Shown here in pieces: positions 1-9,739 of a stretch of 64,000 bases of DNA (positions are counted from its first letter, which is position 1; each line of letters opens with the position of its first letter). The stretch comes from Aristolochia californica. Its lineage: Eukaryota; Streptophyta; Magnoliopsida; Piperales; Aristolochiaceae. The DNA is taken from contig JARWKL010000003.1 in the NCBI GenBank assembly GCA_029961685.1, positions 17,788,467 through 17,852,466 on the forward strand, given 5' to 3'. The notes below the pieces were generated by a model. It did no database searches. It had not been told where the DNA came from and saw only the letters and a list, made by a program, of their open reading frames with translations. The position numbers and the translations under genes are program-made.

Positions 1-480
1 GACAAACAACCAGTCCATTGGCATCTCTAAATAATGAAGGCCAATAGAAACCACATTGCAAGACATTAGCCATGGTCTTTCTAGCACCAAAATGTCCACC
101 ACATGCGTGGGAATGACAAAATTCAAGAATGTTGGCAAAATCTTGCTCAGGTACACAACACCTAATGACTTGGTTAGGACACACCTTGAACAAATAAGGG
201 TCATCCCAAAAAAAATGTTTGACTTGGAAAAGGAATTTCAACCAATCTTGTTTACTCCAATAATCAGGAATCTTACGAGTTACAAGATAGTTGACTATGT
301 CAGCAAACCAAGGCAACTGGGATACTTGGAGAAGTTGTTCATCAGGGAAGGAATCACTTAAAGGAAGGGATCCTACCTGAGGTGCTACACAGATCCTAGA
401 TAGATGATCAGTAACAACATTCTCACACCCCTTCTTATCTCGAATCTCAAGGTCAAATTCTTGCAATTGCAAGATCCATC
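1..480 (-). pseudogene. Ty3/gypsy RNase H end and integrase zinc-binding N-terminus (Athila-like)
   Basis: On the minus strand this reads as a continuation of the RNase H connection ([12 protein letters not shown] followed by DHLSR) into the integrase HHCC region, with [15 protein letters not shown] and GFYWPSLF. It is one frame away from the RNase H part upstream, so a single-base shift lies near 480-490. The catalytic core of the integrase lies beyond the left edge. The motif match to Athila/Tat integrases is strong, but the copy is a broken fragment. Confidence 0.75.
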
Positions 481-483
481 TAA

Positions 484-1580
484 TCAAAGGGGTTTAGTGT
501 CCTTGTTGGATAATAAGTACTTCAAAGTAGAATGATCAGTGAACACTATAACCTTTGACCCTAATAGATATGATCTGAATTTGTTCAAGGCAAACACAAA
601 AACTAACAACTCCTTCTCAGTGGTAGTGTAATTCAATTGAGCATCATGAAGAGTGCGGCTAGCATACTGAATGACACAGGGAATTTTATCCGTCTTTTTC
701 CCCAAAATAGCCCCCAATGCATAATCAGAGGCATCACACATCAACTCAAAAGGCAAAGACCAAGTAAGGGTTTGGACAATGGGTGTAGTGGACAAACATT
801 TCTTCAATGTCTCAATAGCATGAATACAGGCATCATAAAAGGCAAAATCAACATCTTGAGCAAGCAAATTCTTCAAAGGGCAAATTTTTTTGCTACAGTC
901 CTTAATGAAGAGCCTATAGAACCCAACATGGCCAAGGAAAGAACGCACCCCCTTCACTGAGGTAGGTGGTGGCAGATTGGCAATTAGGTTGACCTTGGCT
1001 TTGTCTACTTCTACACCCTGCTCAGACACTAAATGTCCTAAAACAATTCCTTCTTTTACCATGAAGTGCATTTCTCCCAATTTAAGACTAAATTGGACTT
1101 AATGCAACGGGACAATACGAGTGAAAGATTGTGTAGATATGTCTCAAAACTAGAGCCAAACACAGAAAAGTAATCCATAACGACCACTAAAAAGTCACCA
1201 ATCATGTCAGAAAAGATACTCATCATGCACCGTTGGAAAGTGGCGGGCGCATTGCATAAACCAAAAGGCATGCGTTTGTAAGCATAGGTGCCAAATGGAC
1301 ACGTGAATGTGGTCTTTTTCTAGTCTTCTGGAGTAATGGGAATTTGATTGTAGCCAGAGTATCCATCTAAGAAGCAATAAAAATTGTGGTCGGCCAATCG
1401 CTCCAGCACCTGATCAAGGAAAGGTAGTGGGAAGTGATCCTTCCTTGTGGCGAAATTAAGTTTTCTATAGTCAATGCAGTCACGCCACTTGGTGGTAGTT
1501 CTTGTGGGAATCAATTCACCACTCTCATTTTTCATTATCGCAATCCCCCCTTTCTTAGGGACAACTTGAATTGGACTCAC
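484..1580 (-). pseudogene. Reverse transcriptase and RNase H of Athila-like element, broken
   Basis: Three pieces in different frames cover RT and RNase H. 1320-1580 holds VVPKKGG, IDYRKLN and FLDGYSGYNQI. 1056-1271 holds MPFGLCNAPATFQ and the active-site box, which reads VVMDYFSVFG instead of the usual MDDFSV, so the second catalytic Asp is Tyr (codon at 1170-1172). 484-1080 holds the RT thumb (FLGHVGFYRLFI) and RNase H (ELMCDASDYALGAILG, FTDHSTLKYLL). The N-terminal part of RT is missing and joins directly to gag near 1600. RT would copy the element RNA and RNase H would degrade it; this copy cannot. Confidence 0.85.
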
Positions 1581-1589
1581 CTAGGTGCT

Positions 1590-2668
1590 ATCAGAAATGA
1601 AGTGTGGGCGCAGAGCTTGGGGTTGAGTAAACCCTGGAGGACCCCCAACATGTGGGCCCTTGGACCATGAGAAATTTGGGTGCCTAGCCGAACCCGGATT
1701 ATATGTTTTTGAAAAAGGATCGTTCCGGTTTGGGCTATGAAAATTCTAGACTGCATTCAAGTCCTCAATGAGCTCTGGGTATGATGAACTAGATGGACAC
1801 ATTTGTGTGGGATGAGATGAACTAGAGCATATGGCATAGACAGTAGATGGGTTAGGAGCAGGTGAACTCATGGACACCATAAGGGCATCAATTTTTCTAG
1901 TCAACCTCTCAATCATGGCCATGAGCATGGGTGTTTTACTAACCTCGTAGAGACCCCCTCTTTTGGCTTTGTGGGATCTCCTATCAACATTAAATGATGA
2001 ACCCCATTGCTGAGATTGATCACTCAACGTTTCAAAGAAGTCCCACGCCTCACTAGCACTCTTACCCATCAAACTCCCACCACTCGTTGCATCTACCATG
2101 GATCTAACCTGGGGTGTAAGACCATGATAAAAGTATTGCACTAAATGTCATTTCTCAAACCCATGATGCGGACACCTATGGATCAAATCCTTCCATTTCT
2201 CCCAAGCCTCATAAAAGTGTTCACCCTCCTGCTACATAAAGTTGGAGATTTCTCTCCTCAGGGCTGTAGTTCTTTGAATGGGAAAGTACTTGGACAAAAA
2301 TTTCGTGACTAATGTGTCCCATGAAGTAATTCTGCCCACTTCTAAGGAATTAAGCCAAGACTTGGCCTTATCCTTAAGTGAAAATGGAAAAAGTCTTAAC
2401 CGGATAGAGTCATCTGAGAAATTCTGGAATTTGAAAGTTGCACATATATCTAAGAATTCATTGATGTGGTAATAAGGGTCCTCCTTCTCCAACCCATAGA
2501 ATGTAGGGAGGAGTTGGATCACACCCGGTTTCAACTCATAACTGGCGGCAGTAGTGGGTGGCAATATAATGCAAGAAGGTAATGTGAAGTGGGATGGGAT
2601 ATAATAATCCCTCAGGCTCTACGGTCACCTGCTGCAGGTAACTGTAATGGTTCACCCTGATTGGCCAT
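1590..2668 (-). pseudogene. gag of Athila-like element, C-terminus and protease deleted
   Basis: A start codon at 2668 begins MANQGEPLQL, typical of Athila/Tat gag starts. Stretches at 2232-2564 (GVIQLLPTFYGL, FPFSLKDKAKSWL, FLSKYFP) and 1746-2141 (QYFYHGLTPQVRSMVD, ASGG) are the conserved retrotransposon gag domain. Past a stop near 1746 the frame continues as NDPFSKTYNPGSARHPNFSW to about 1600, where it abuts RT. The protease and the spacer before RT are therefore deleted. Several stops interrupt it. Gag would form the virus-like particle. Confidence 0.8.
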
Positions 2669-2966
2669 GGTAGCTCCTAACTTGACTTTTGGTGTTTTCC
2701 TACAAATATGTTCTACCTCTTCAACAAAGGGAGCAAATGGTTCACCTATGGAGTGCCGCCTGTGCATAAAAACACAAAAAGAAACAAAACTAACTATCAA
2801 ATTATGCAAACACACTAACTACTGGAAATATGAACTAACTAGAAGAAATAAAAATAACTCCATACAAAATCATCAAGATAAAACAAAAACATAAAATTAT
2901 GAAAGCAGAAAAATAAATCTAACCTAAGACCATGGAGAACAAAGAAATACACTTAATACGTGTTTT

Positions 2967-2983
2967 CCCCAGCAACGGCGCCA
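2967..2983 (-). other. Primer-binding site (tRNA-Asp type) of Athila-like element
   Basis: Minus strand reads TGGCGCCGTTGCTGGGG, starting six or seven bases inside the LTR end. Athila/Tat elements use this primer-site type. The stretch 2669-2966 between it and the gag start is untranslated leader; I see nothing else in it. Confidence 0.8.
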
Positions 2984-2989
2984 AAAACT

Positions 2990-4310
2990 TGATGTGAAAT
3001 TTTGTTTATATTGGCTTTTATACCTCGCAAGTGTACGGATCGTTCATGTAATCTTGCAGTAAGTGAGGGTCATATCCACAGGGAGGACTGAATTTTGTGT
3101 ATTCTTCAGTCAACTATCCTAACCAAGTATGATGAATTAATCTGAACTAAACACTAATTATATCCTAAATTATCATGCAATAATCTAATTAACTACTTGC
3201 ACAATAGGAAATGTCAACTCTGGATTTTACTGTGATTCGTGCTTCTCTCGAGCACCTCGTAATCACGAATCCGGTTTCTCAATCCTTGCCCCTCTCGGTC
3301 GCCTAGAGTTAATGACAGAAATCAGATTAAAATACCAGAATCCAACCTAAATTACAATCCTACCCTAACTAGCTAATTTAACCAAATATTCGGAAAAAAA
3401 ATATTTGATAAACATTAATTCTGAAATCAAATTTAATAAACATTCAAAACCTAGGTTCAAACTATTGGAAAATTAAATTACAAAATGATGGATTACTCCC
3501 CTTCTACTTCCTCTCGCTCGGGCAGCAAAGGCTCATTCTCACGGGTGCTGCAATTTCCAGAAATTGATGGCTTCGGGTTGGAAGGGCGAGTGGCCGGAGG
3601 TAGAGATGACACCGGCAAGAAGGATAGAAACCCACGGATGGAGGTGATGTGGTGGACGACGGAATGGAGCCGAAATCCTCTGACCGGCTCTTTCGAGTCT
3701 CGGTCGGAGTTGGAATAGCTCTGAAAATGGTCGGAAATGGGTAATTGACGCCGGAGGATGGTTAGAATGTGGAATCGGCGTCAGAGGAGCCCTCTCAGGT
3801 CACCTCTTGGCCTAGTGAGCAAAAACTGGCAGTGTCGAACTCGCCACGATGGAGACTCTCTTGAGCTCTCCTCGGGTCTGTTCTCAATTGTCGGACGGTG
3901 GTGGATGATGGTGGCACGGTGAACGACGACTGGAAATCCTCTCGGGTCTCCCTTCTCTCGGTCGGCGACCTTCCCCTTTCTCCCCCCTTGAGCTCCCTTT
4001 CTATTGATCGAATTTGCCCTAAAAATCCCTCTTTTACTAATGGCATTTTTGTAAATATCTCCTTCTCCACCAAAATTCTCCTGAAATTCCATAATTGAAT
4101 CCATAAAAATCATTTCAGGAAGAAATAAACCTTAAAAACAATGAAATATAATTCAGGAGAGATAAATTTGCAATATAAGCAATGATTAATGCCAAATTCA
4201 ATAAATGCACGTTTCATTTGAAAACCGATAAATACCCACCTATAACACAATGATAAGGGTTATTCTATTATAATTAGCTTAGTTCTCATGTCAGAATCTG
4301 GCATCTATCA
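2990..4310 (-). repeat. 5' LTR of Athila-like element (1321 bp)
   Basis: On the minus strand it begins TGATAGATG at 4310 and ends CACATCA at 2990, followed by the primer site. The inner end contains CCTCGCAAGTGTACGGATCG and CCACAGGGAGGACTG (plus strand), which recur in slightly different form in the second Athila-like LTR at 21009. Short reading frames inside (for example around 3485-3718 and 3781-4113) have no recognisable domain and I treat them as chance. Confidence 0.8.
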
Positions 4311-4703
4311 GACAACAACCTGGTTCGTCAAAGGGGAACCTGCCCTGTTCGTGTTCTATTTCTCGGTTAAAATGTTCGATACCCTTTGATTTCCATTTGT
4401 CCCTTCTTAAGCTGTTCGAAGAGGAGCCAAAATAATTACATATGTTGCCATTATATGGTTTACATAAGCTACCTTTATATGGCTTACATGCCTAAACCTG
4501 AAACATACAAATTGAGCTAAGTTGCTGCATCAATCAGGATTACAAAAATAGCCACCATGGCTTACACGCTCAGCATGCTGAATCTACTGAGCTGCTGAAA
4601 TAGTTGTTGAGAATGCTGAATTAATTCCAACACAAAACACTTCCATAAAACACTTCAATTGTGATGCCTTTGGATGACTCGTTCAGCTATCGAGTCTATA
4701 ACA
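4311..4703 (-). repeat. 3' LTR of chromovirus, truncated by Athila insertion
   Basis: On the minus strand the LTR begins TGTTATAGACTCG at 4703, right after the polypurine tract. It ends abruptly at 4311 where the Athila LTR begins. Comparison with the 5' LTR at 8727-9132 shows that about 225 bp next to the primer-site end are missing here. They should lie on the far side of the Athila element, outside the window. Confidence 0.75.
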
Positions 4704-4718
4704 TCACTCCCCCCTTGA
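4704..4718 (-). other. Polypurine tract of chromovirus
   Basis: The minus strand reads AAGGGGGGAGTGA immediately before the LTR start TGTTATAG. It overlaps the end of pol, where the last codons spell ELEDKL. This ELEDKL-to-PPT arrangement recurs in the other chromoviruses of the window, in the PFK/enolase capture element and in the TRIM at 41921. Confidence 0.7.
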
Positions 4719-4719
4719 A

Positions 4720-5144
4720 AGGGAGCTTGTCCTCAAGCTCAAATGAAGGGTGCACATGCTGAAACACCCGTAAGTCTTCCCACGTGGCCTCAGTGGGATC
4801 AGTATGTGACCATTGAACCAAAATCTGGGTGCTGTCCTGGAGCTGCCTAGACTGCAGGTTTTTTACCGGAGTGAGAGAGACCTTACCGTCTTCAACCGGT
4901 GGCAGAGCATGGATGGACTGAGGTGCTGGTCCATTGAGAGGCTTGAGCAGTGAAACATGGAAAACATCATGGATTTGAGACTCCGGTGGCAGCTGGAGCT
5001 GGTATGCAACTTGTCCCACTCGCCGCAGAATTTTGTATGGCCCAAAGTACTTGGGGGATAGCTTGTGGCATGTCCTGGCAATGGAGTGCTGGTGATATGG
5101 CTTGAGGCGGAGCCAAACCAAATCTTTAGGGTGATACTGCACAT
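4720..5144 (-). pseudogene. Integrase C-terminus with chromodomain-like tail
   Basis: A 148-residue open stretch reads WLRLKPYHQHS, HKLSPKYFGPYKI, VAYQLQLPPES and IHDVFHVSLLKP, the GPY/F module of gypsy integrases. It is followed by a chromodomain-like segment (ILVQWSHTDPTEATWED) and the terminal FELEDKL. Chromodomains of this type steer integration toward modified chromatin in chromoviruses. It is separated from the integrase core by a frameshift and stop near 5165. Confidence 0.85.
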
Positions 5145-5245
5145 CCTGGTGGTGCTGATCCTACTAAAGCTTCATACGAGCTTGAGCTTGCCAGAGTCGG
5201 GCGATGGCATTTGATAGCAACTGACCTCTGTTGTGCATGGCATGA

Positions 5246-6282
5246 TCAACTGCGTCCACAAGTGGACCCTGTGGTGTAGGAGAGTAGACAAGGGGGGGGG
5301 GGGGGGGGGGGAGGAGGGGGGTCCTGGTCATAGAGAATTTTGAAGGGGGTCTCCTGTAAGGCTGTGTGATATGAGGTGTTGTAGTAGTACTCGGCCCAGC
5401 TAATGTAGTGAACCCATTTCTTGGGGCTGTCCCTCACAAGGCACCTCAAGTACTTCTCAATGGTGCTGTTTAATGACTTCGGTCTGACCATCTGTTTGTG
5501 GGTGGTATGCCGATGAATATTTGAGTTTCATGTCACAGAGCCTGAAGAGTTCTTTCCAGAAATCACTGGTGAAGATCACATCCCGATCACTCACTATTGA
5601 CTCGGGAATGCCATGCAAACAGACAATATTGTCAACAAAAACTTGGGCGACTGTGGCTGCTATATACGGATGGGCCATGGGCATGAAATGGGCATATTTG
5701 GACAGCCGATCAACCACAACTAAAAGGATGGATTTACCCGCTGATCTTGGTAATCCTTCAATAAAATCCATGGAGAGGTCGGACCATACCTGAGTAGGAA
5801 GGTCGAGGGGCTGGAGCACCCCAACCGGAGACAAATGGTCGGCCTTGTTGCGCTGGCAGATCAGGCAGGCAACAACATATTCAGCAACATGAGACCTCAA
5901 ACCCAGCCCAATAGAAATCACCGCGTATCCGCTGTCCCATTTTTTGGAGCCCTTCATGTGTGTTGTCATGGTAGGCGGATAAAATTTGCAGCACCAATGG
6001 AGATGAAGGCAGGAGGTAAATGCGCTGCTTGTACAAGATGATGTGGTCCAGGATAGACCAGTGTGGCGTCATCTGACCTGCTGTAATTTTCTGGGACAGC
6101 TGCTGTAATGCAACTATGGACTGGTGTTCCTGACGTATGGCCTCTAGCAGCAGTGGTGTGGGGTGACTGATGGTGGCGAGTTGCAGTGCGGCGTTTGACC
6201 AATGGGAGAGAGTATCCGCTGCTCGGCTCAAGGGCCCTGGTTTGTGTTCCACTGCAAAATCGAAGCCCATGAGCTGCATCAC
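5246..6282 (-). pseudogene. Integrase zinc-binding and catalytic core of chromovirus
   Basis: Three overlapping frames. 5881-6282 reads MGFDFAVEHKPG, DTLSHW and the HHCC start HDNTHEGLQK. 5457-5969 reads CQRNKADHLSPVG, then SMDFIEGLP (first catalytic Asp), SDRDVIF (second Asp) and HPQTDGQTEV (Glu). 5246-5491 reads YISWAEYYYNTSYHT. All three DDE residues are still readable, but at least two frameshifts split the protein. A 20-G homopolymer at 5292-5311 replaces the expected short proline stretch after YDQDP. Confidence 0.85.
5292..5311. repeat. 20-bp poly(G) homopolymer inside integrase coding region
   Basis: Twenty consecutive G on the plus strand, followed by AGGAGGGGGG. On the minus strand it encodes a run of prolines where other copies here have only GREPPR or GRDPPR. 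It could be a true slippage expansion or an assembly artefact. Confidence 0.9.
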
Positions 6283-6284
6283 CG

Positions 6285-7130
6285 GTGCTGAAGCGAGAGC
6301 CTATTTGAGTACGTTGAAGGAGTTATTTGTGGCCTCCATTCACTGGAAGCATTGTGGCGCAGCATGTTGGACATGGGTGCTGCGAGGTGGGCGTAATTCT
6401 GGATGAACTTTCTGTAATACCCCTCTAAGCCCAGAAAACCTCGTAAGGCAGCAACATTGCAGGGTGGTGGCCACTGCTTGATCACCTCAATTTTGGTGGG
6501 ATCCATAGTGACGCCGGAGGCTGTAATCACATGCCCCAAATAGGCCACCTGTGGCTGACCAAAAGAGCACTTGGAGAATTTTAAGTATAAGTGGTGAGTC
6601 CGGAGAAGGCTGAAGACCCTAATCAGGTCTTGGAGGTGTTGCACCCAACTCTTGCTGAAAATCAGGATATCGTCAAAGAAAACAAGGACAAATTTTATGA
6701 GAAAGGGGTGAAATACCTAGTTCGTCAATGCCTGGAAGGTGGATGGCGCATTGGATAGGCCGAAGGGTATGACAATGAACTCGAAATGGCCATGGTGAGT
6801 GTGGAAGTCTGTTTTCTCGATATCCGGAGGATGCATGCGGACCTGATGATAGCCGGACAGCAAGTCGAGCTTGGTGAAATTTTTTGCCCCGTGGAGTTCA
6901 TCTAGGAGTTCATCCACTACCGGAATGGGAAACTTGTCCTTAATGGTCTTCGCATGTAATTCCCAGTAATCAACACAAACTGCCATGTGTGGTCCTTTTT
7001 CTTCACCAGCAAGATAGGGGACAAGAATGGAGAGGTGCTCAGCCTTATGAGGCGATGGTCAAGCATGACAGCACATTGCCTTTCATTCTCATCTTTGGTA
7101 TTGATAGGGCCGCACCACCACAACTTCGGA
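6285..7130 (-). pseudogene. Reverse transcriptase of chromovirus; RNase H deleted
   Basis: Fragments read [10 protein letters not shown], then [33 protein letters not shown] and [18 protein letters not shown], in several frames. The active-site box FFDDILI at about 6668-6681 is intact. 6279-6644 continues with KFSKCSFGQPQVAYLGHVI and FLGLEGYYRKFI. After the residues ALASAPV the frame jumps straight to MGFDFAVE near 6285, so the whole RNase H domain (over 100 codons) is missing in a clean deletion. Confidence 0.85.
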
Positions 7131-7250
7131 GCCAGCCTTCATACAAATTCTGTGATCACAGTAGCGCAAGGGAGGTAGGCTGCTGGGTGGGAGAAATAGA
7201 TCAGAAAATGCTTCCAACAGTGAGTCCAACATGTGGACAGTGGGTTGCTG

Positions 7251-7758
7251 TTACTGGATGGTATGCAACTGTGCTGCACCTTTGGTAGGACGGCCTTGTA
7301 GTGTGACTCTAAGGTGCTGCCATTCAAAGCTCATGGTAAGGGCAGCGAAGTCCCATAAAATTGGCCTTAATGTCTGGATCCACTTCAAGCCAAGCATGAG
7401 ATCAAAATCAGCGAGATGTATGATATAAAAATCTGTTGAAAAACGATGTCCAATAATGGCGAGCTGGACAGACTTGCTAACCCCATAGCTCGGTACCTTG
7501 TCCATATTGGCAATGGACACTGAAGCGGTTGGCTGGGACTGGAAGTTGCAAATACTTGGCGGCAGTAAGGCTGATGAAATTGTGGGTGCTGCCGGAGTCC
7601 ACTAGAGCCACCAGTGGCTGGGTGTCAACTAGCACACATAGCTGCATTATGGTGGTGGTCTGAAGGCCGATAATGGCATGGATGGAGACCTCTGGTTCGT
7701 CAGTAGCAACCTCTTCCACCGGTAGTGCTTCCTCTTCTTCTTCTTCTTCTAGTTCCAC
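7251..7758 (-). pseudogene. Aspartic protease of chromovirus
   Basis: Minus strand shows the retropepsin active site LVDSGSTHNFIS (about 7575-7605), an acidic linker of Glu codons upstream (7725-7758) and downstream LMLGLKWIQTL and ILWDFAALTMSF. The second half is in another frame (7251-7520). The protease would cut the Gag-Pol polyprotein; its DSG triad is intact here but the frame is not. Confidence 0.8.
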
Positions 7759-7759
7759 C

Positions 7760-8700
7760 CCAAAACGTTTCTTGCAACGGTGTCCGCGGGTATAGTGTTC
7801 ATCACAATTGAAGCATAAACCTTGTTCTTTTCAGGCTTCAATATCTGGTCCGGTGAGTTTTTTTATTGCTGGTTGCTGTGCTTGAGGGGGTTTTGGGTGG
7901 GGTTGGATGACCCTCCCGAGGTGGTTTTCCCCACTGGCCAAATTGGTTTCCTGTTTTGAAATTTGTGTTTGGCCTCCAAAGTGCGAGCAAAATTCATAGC
8001 TCTGGCCAAATCATGGGGAGGGGGGAGAGGGCATGAGTTCTAATTCCAACCACAAGTTCTCATTAAATCCCCCTGTGAAGAAGCTAACTTGCTGATCTAC
8101 TTGGACCACATGGCTAGCTCGGGCTAACTTCTCCTGAAAATTTTTTTGGTACTCAGCAACACTACTGGTCTGTTTGAAGAGGATGAGATCAGTTAATGGG
8201 TTGGCATGGGTGGAAGGCCCAAACCGGATAGTGCATTGTTCTATAAATTCTTGCCAAACGATGCCCGGGTGCTCTGTTTCCAGTTGGTGGCCCCACAGCT
8301 GCGCTTCATCGAGCATGTGGAAGGCGGCCAACCCCACTTTGTCCACTGCAACAATACGTTGATGGTGAAAAAATTTCTAGCATCGGTAGATCCAAATTAA
8401 AGGGTCCTCTGACTTGCTAAAGACTGGAAATTCCATTTTGGTGTACCTTGGAATTCTGGTAGGCTCTGGACGTCCTCCATTGGGGCTGAAGTTTTCTGTG
8501 CATCCCCCATTTGGGGTGGGTGTCCTTCAAATCAGTGTTGAGAGTTCTTCAACCTACTGAGATAGTTGCTGATTCTCCTGAGCCACTGAACGAGATACTG
8601 TGTTGTCTAGCATACTTGCCAGTTGACCCTCTGTCTCATTTAGTTCTTCTCTGACTTCTTCTCTGAACATTTTGAACCTCGCTTCCTGGCTTATGTCTCT
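7760..8700 (-). pseudogene. gag of chromovirus with CCHC zinc knuckle
   Basis: The capsid-like part at 8011-8346 reads VGLAAFHMLDEAQLWGHQ, EYQKNFQEKLARAS and FFTGGFNENLWLELEL. The zinc knuckle CFNCDEHYTRGHRC is at 7774-7815. The N-terminal part up to about 8700 is only readable in pieces. Stops and frameshifts separate the parts. Confidence 0.75.
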
Positions 8701-8708
8701 CCCATCAT

Positions 8709-8725
8709 TCCCCGCTCTGATACCA
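8709..8725 (-). other. Primer-binding site (initiator Met tRNA) of chromovirus
   Basis: Minus strand reads TGGTATCAGAGCGGGG directly inside the LTR, matching the 3' end of plant initiator tRNA-Met, the usual chromovirus primer. Confidence 0.8.
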
Positions 8726-8726
8726 A

Positions 8727-9132
8727 TGAGTTATGGTCTCGGGCCATGGACCTTGTAATCCGATGGGAAGGAGGCTCTGCGACCAGCACAGGTTCAGCAC
8801 CAGTGTGTTGTAATAATCCAGGTCTACCTATGATGGCAAAATCTAGGTGAAATTTGTGACGGAAAGGAGAAAAGGGAAGAGCTTTGAAGGGATCGAAGGA
8901 AGGTAGGTAACCCAGCTCTGAGGGAGACCATAACCTACTGCTCGTGAAGGGAGACAGCAACCTGGTTCCTCAAGAGGGTAACCTGCCCTGTTCGTGTTCT
9001 GTTTCTGGGTTAAAATGTTAGATACCCTTTCATCTCCATTTGCCCCTTCTTAAGTTCTTCGAAGAGGAGCCAAAATAATTACATATGTTTCCATTATATG
9101 GCTTACATAAGCTGCCTTTAAATGGCTGGTAT
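8727..9132 (-). repeat. 5' LTR of chromovirus, outer end lost at a TRIM
   Basis: Plus strand begins TGAGTTATGG after the primer site. It matches the left LTR from 8951 on and stops at 9132, where the TRIM starts. The missing outer part corresponds to about 4478-4703 of the other LTR. Confidence 0.75.
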
Positions 9133-9305
9133 TGTTATAGTCCTGGGTTAAGTACCTATGTCTTCCGTTCCTAACAGGCTGGCTTTTTGGGTAGTATTGG
9201 CTAGGTGCTTAACATTTGGTATCAGAGCAAGCGCTACATCCCGACTTCGAGTCCCTGCATGCACAAGTGGACAGCACGCCCCTGGCAGGGCATCGTAAGG
9301 GAGTA
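9133..9305 (+). mobile_element. TRIM copy 1, left half (82-bp LTR, primer site, internal)
   Basis: 9133-9214 is an 82-bp LTR beginning TGTTATAG and ending CTTAACA. It is followed by TTTGGTATCAGAGC (primer site, 9217-9228) and a T-arm-like motif CTTCGAGTC at 9245-9253. The internal part is split at 9305 by a chromovirus with a perfect GAGTA duplication. The right half is 14524-14682. Net TRIM length is about 327 bp and no ORF could be meaningful. The flanks GGTAT and ATAGG do not match, and the left flank is chromovirus LTR while the right flank is Athila protease, so this locus has been rearranged. Confidence 0.85.
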
Positions 9306-9718
9306 TGTTAGGTTCTTCCCTAGCCATGGATCGAGTCACCCTTCTTTCTTCTCTTCCCTCCATATTGAATCTTGACTCTGGAAGAGGTTTCTTGTTTCTT
9401 GAACGTGGAATGATGGAAATAGGAATGGAATGATTGAGCTTTGAAGGAAGCTCGACCTGACCTCAGAGGGAGAATCCGACCTATACCTCTGAGGGAGAAT
9501 CTGACCTGTTTAATTCTAATTTCTCAATACTTACTTTCCTTCACCTTGACGTCCCCATAAATAGGGTTGAGGACGGAAATACAAAATAGACCCATGGGTC
9601 AATTGGTTCATGCCATATTACATCTAAACCAAACCAAATGGAATTACATTAAAAGTAAATTAACATAATTTAATTCCTATGTCTATGAATAACTCGTGAT
9701 GCTGTGGAGTCCGTAACA
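9306..9718 (-). repeat. 3' LTR of chromovirus (413 bp)
   Basis: Plus-strand edges are TGTTAGGTTC and CCGTAACA. It closely matches 14118-14523. The segment with repeated GGGAGAAT(C/T)(C/T)GACCT motifs around 9465-9515 is nearly the reverse complement of part of the capture-element LTR at 16160-16225. Confidence 0.88.
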
Positions 9719-9736
9719 TCACCCCCCTCCTAGAAA
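9719..9736 (-). other. Polypurine tract
   Basis: Minus strand reads CTAGGAGGGGGGTGA just before TGTTACGG, preceded by the ELEDKL codons at the end of pol. Confidence 0.7.
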
Positions 9737-9739
9737 AAG

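Larger units (their letters stand above)
1..4310 (-). mobile_element. Athila/Tat-type Ty3/gypsy element, 5' LTR plus gag and pol, 3' end outside window
   Basis: Read on the minus strand, the order is 5' LTR (2990-4310), primer site, gag, RT, RNase H and the start of integrase, with the rest running off the left edge. The primer site contains TGGCGCCGTTGCTGGGG, the tRNA-Asp-like type used by Athila/Tat elements. The gag has the NDPFSKTYNPG-type tail seen in that group. The outer LTR edge is placed at 4310 because the next base resumes the LTR of the neighbouring chromovirus (compare 8951 onward), so this element inserted into that LTR. The protease and gag C-terminus are deleted and the frames are broken, so it is not autonomous. 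The clade is inferred from motifs only. Confidence 0.85.
4311..9132 (-). mobile_element. Ty3/gypsy chromovirus, degenerate, both LTRs truncated
   Basis: Minus-strand order is truncated 5' LTR (8727-9132), primer site, gag, protease, RT, integrase with chromodomain tail, polypurine tract and truncated 3' LTR (4311-4703). The two LTR remnants share the stretch 4311-4490 / 8951-9130. The left LTR is cut by the Athila-like insertion. The right LTR is cut at the TRIM start (9133), losing about 225 bp at its outer end. RNase H has been removed by a clean internal deletion near 6285. Frames are broken in every domain. The chromodomain-like tail identifies a chromovirus, but the clade is not resolved. 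Confidence 0.85.

Noticed and set aside
56..361. Plus-strand ORF at the left edge
   Set aside because: It is the shadow of the integrase frame on the minus strand, which has clear motifs.
3485..4113. Protein-coding genes on either strand within the Athila LTR
   Set aside because: The frames are short, show no motif, and overlap on opposite strands within a 1.3-kb LTR.
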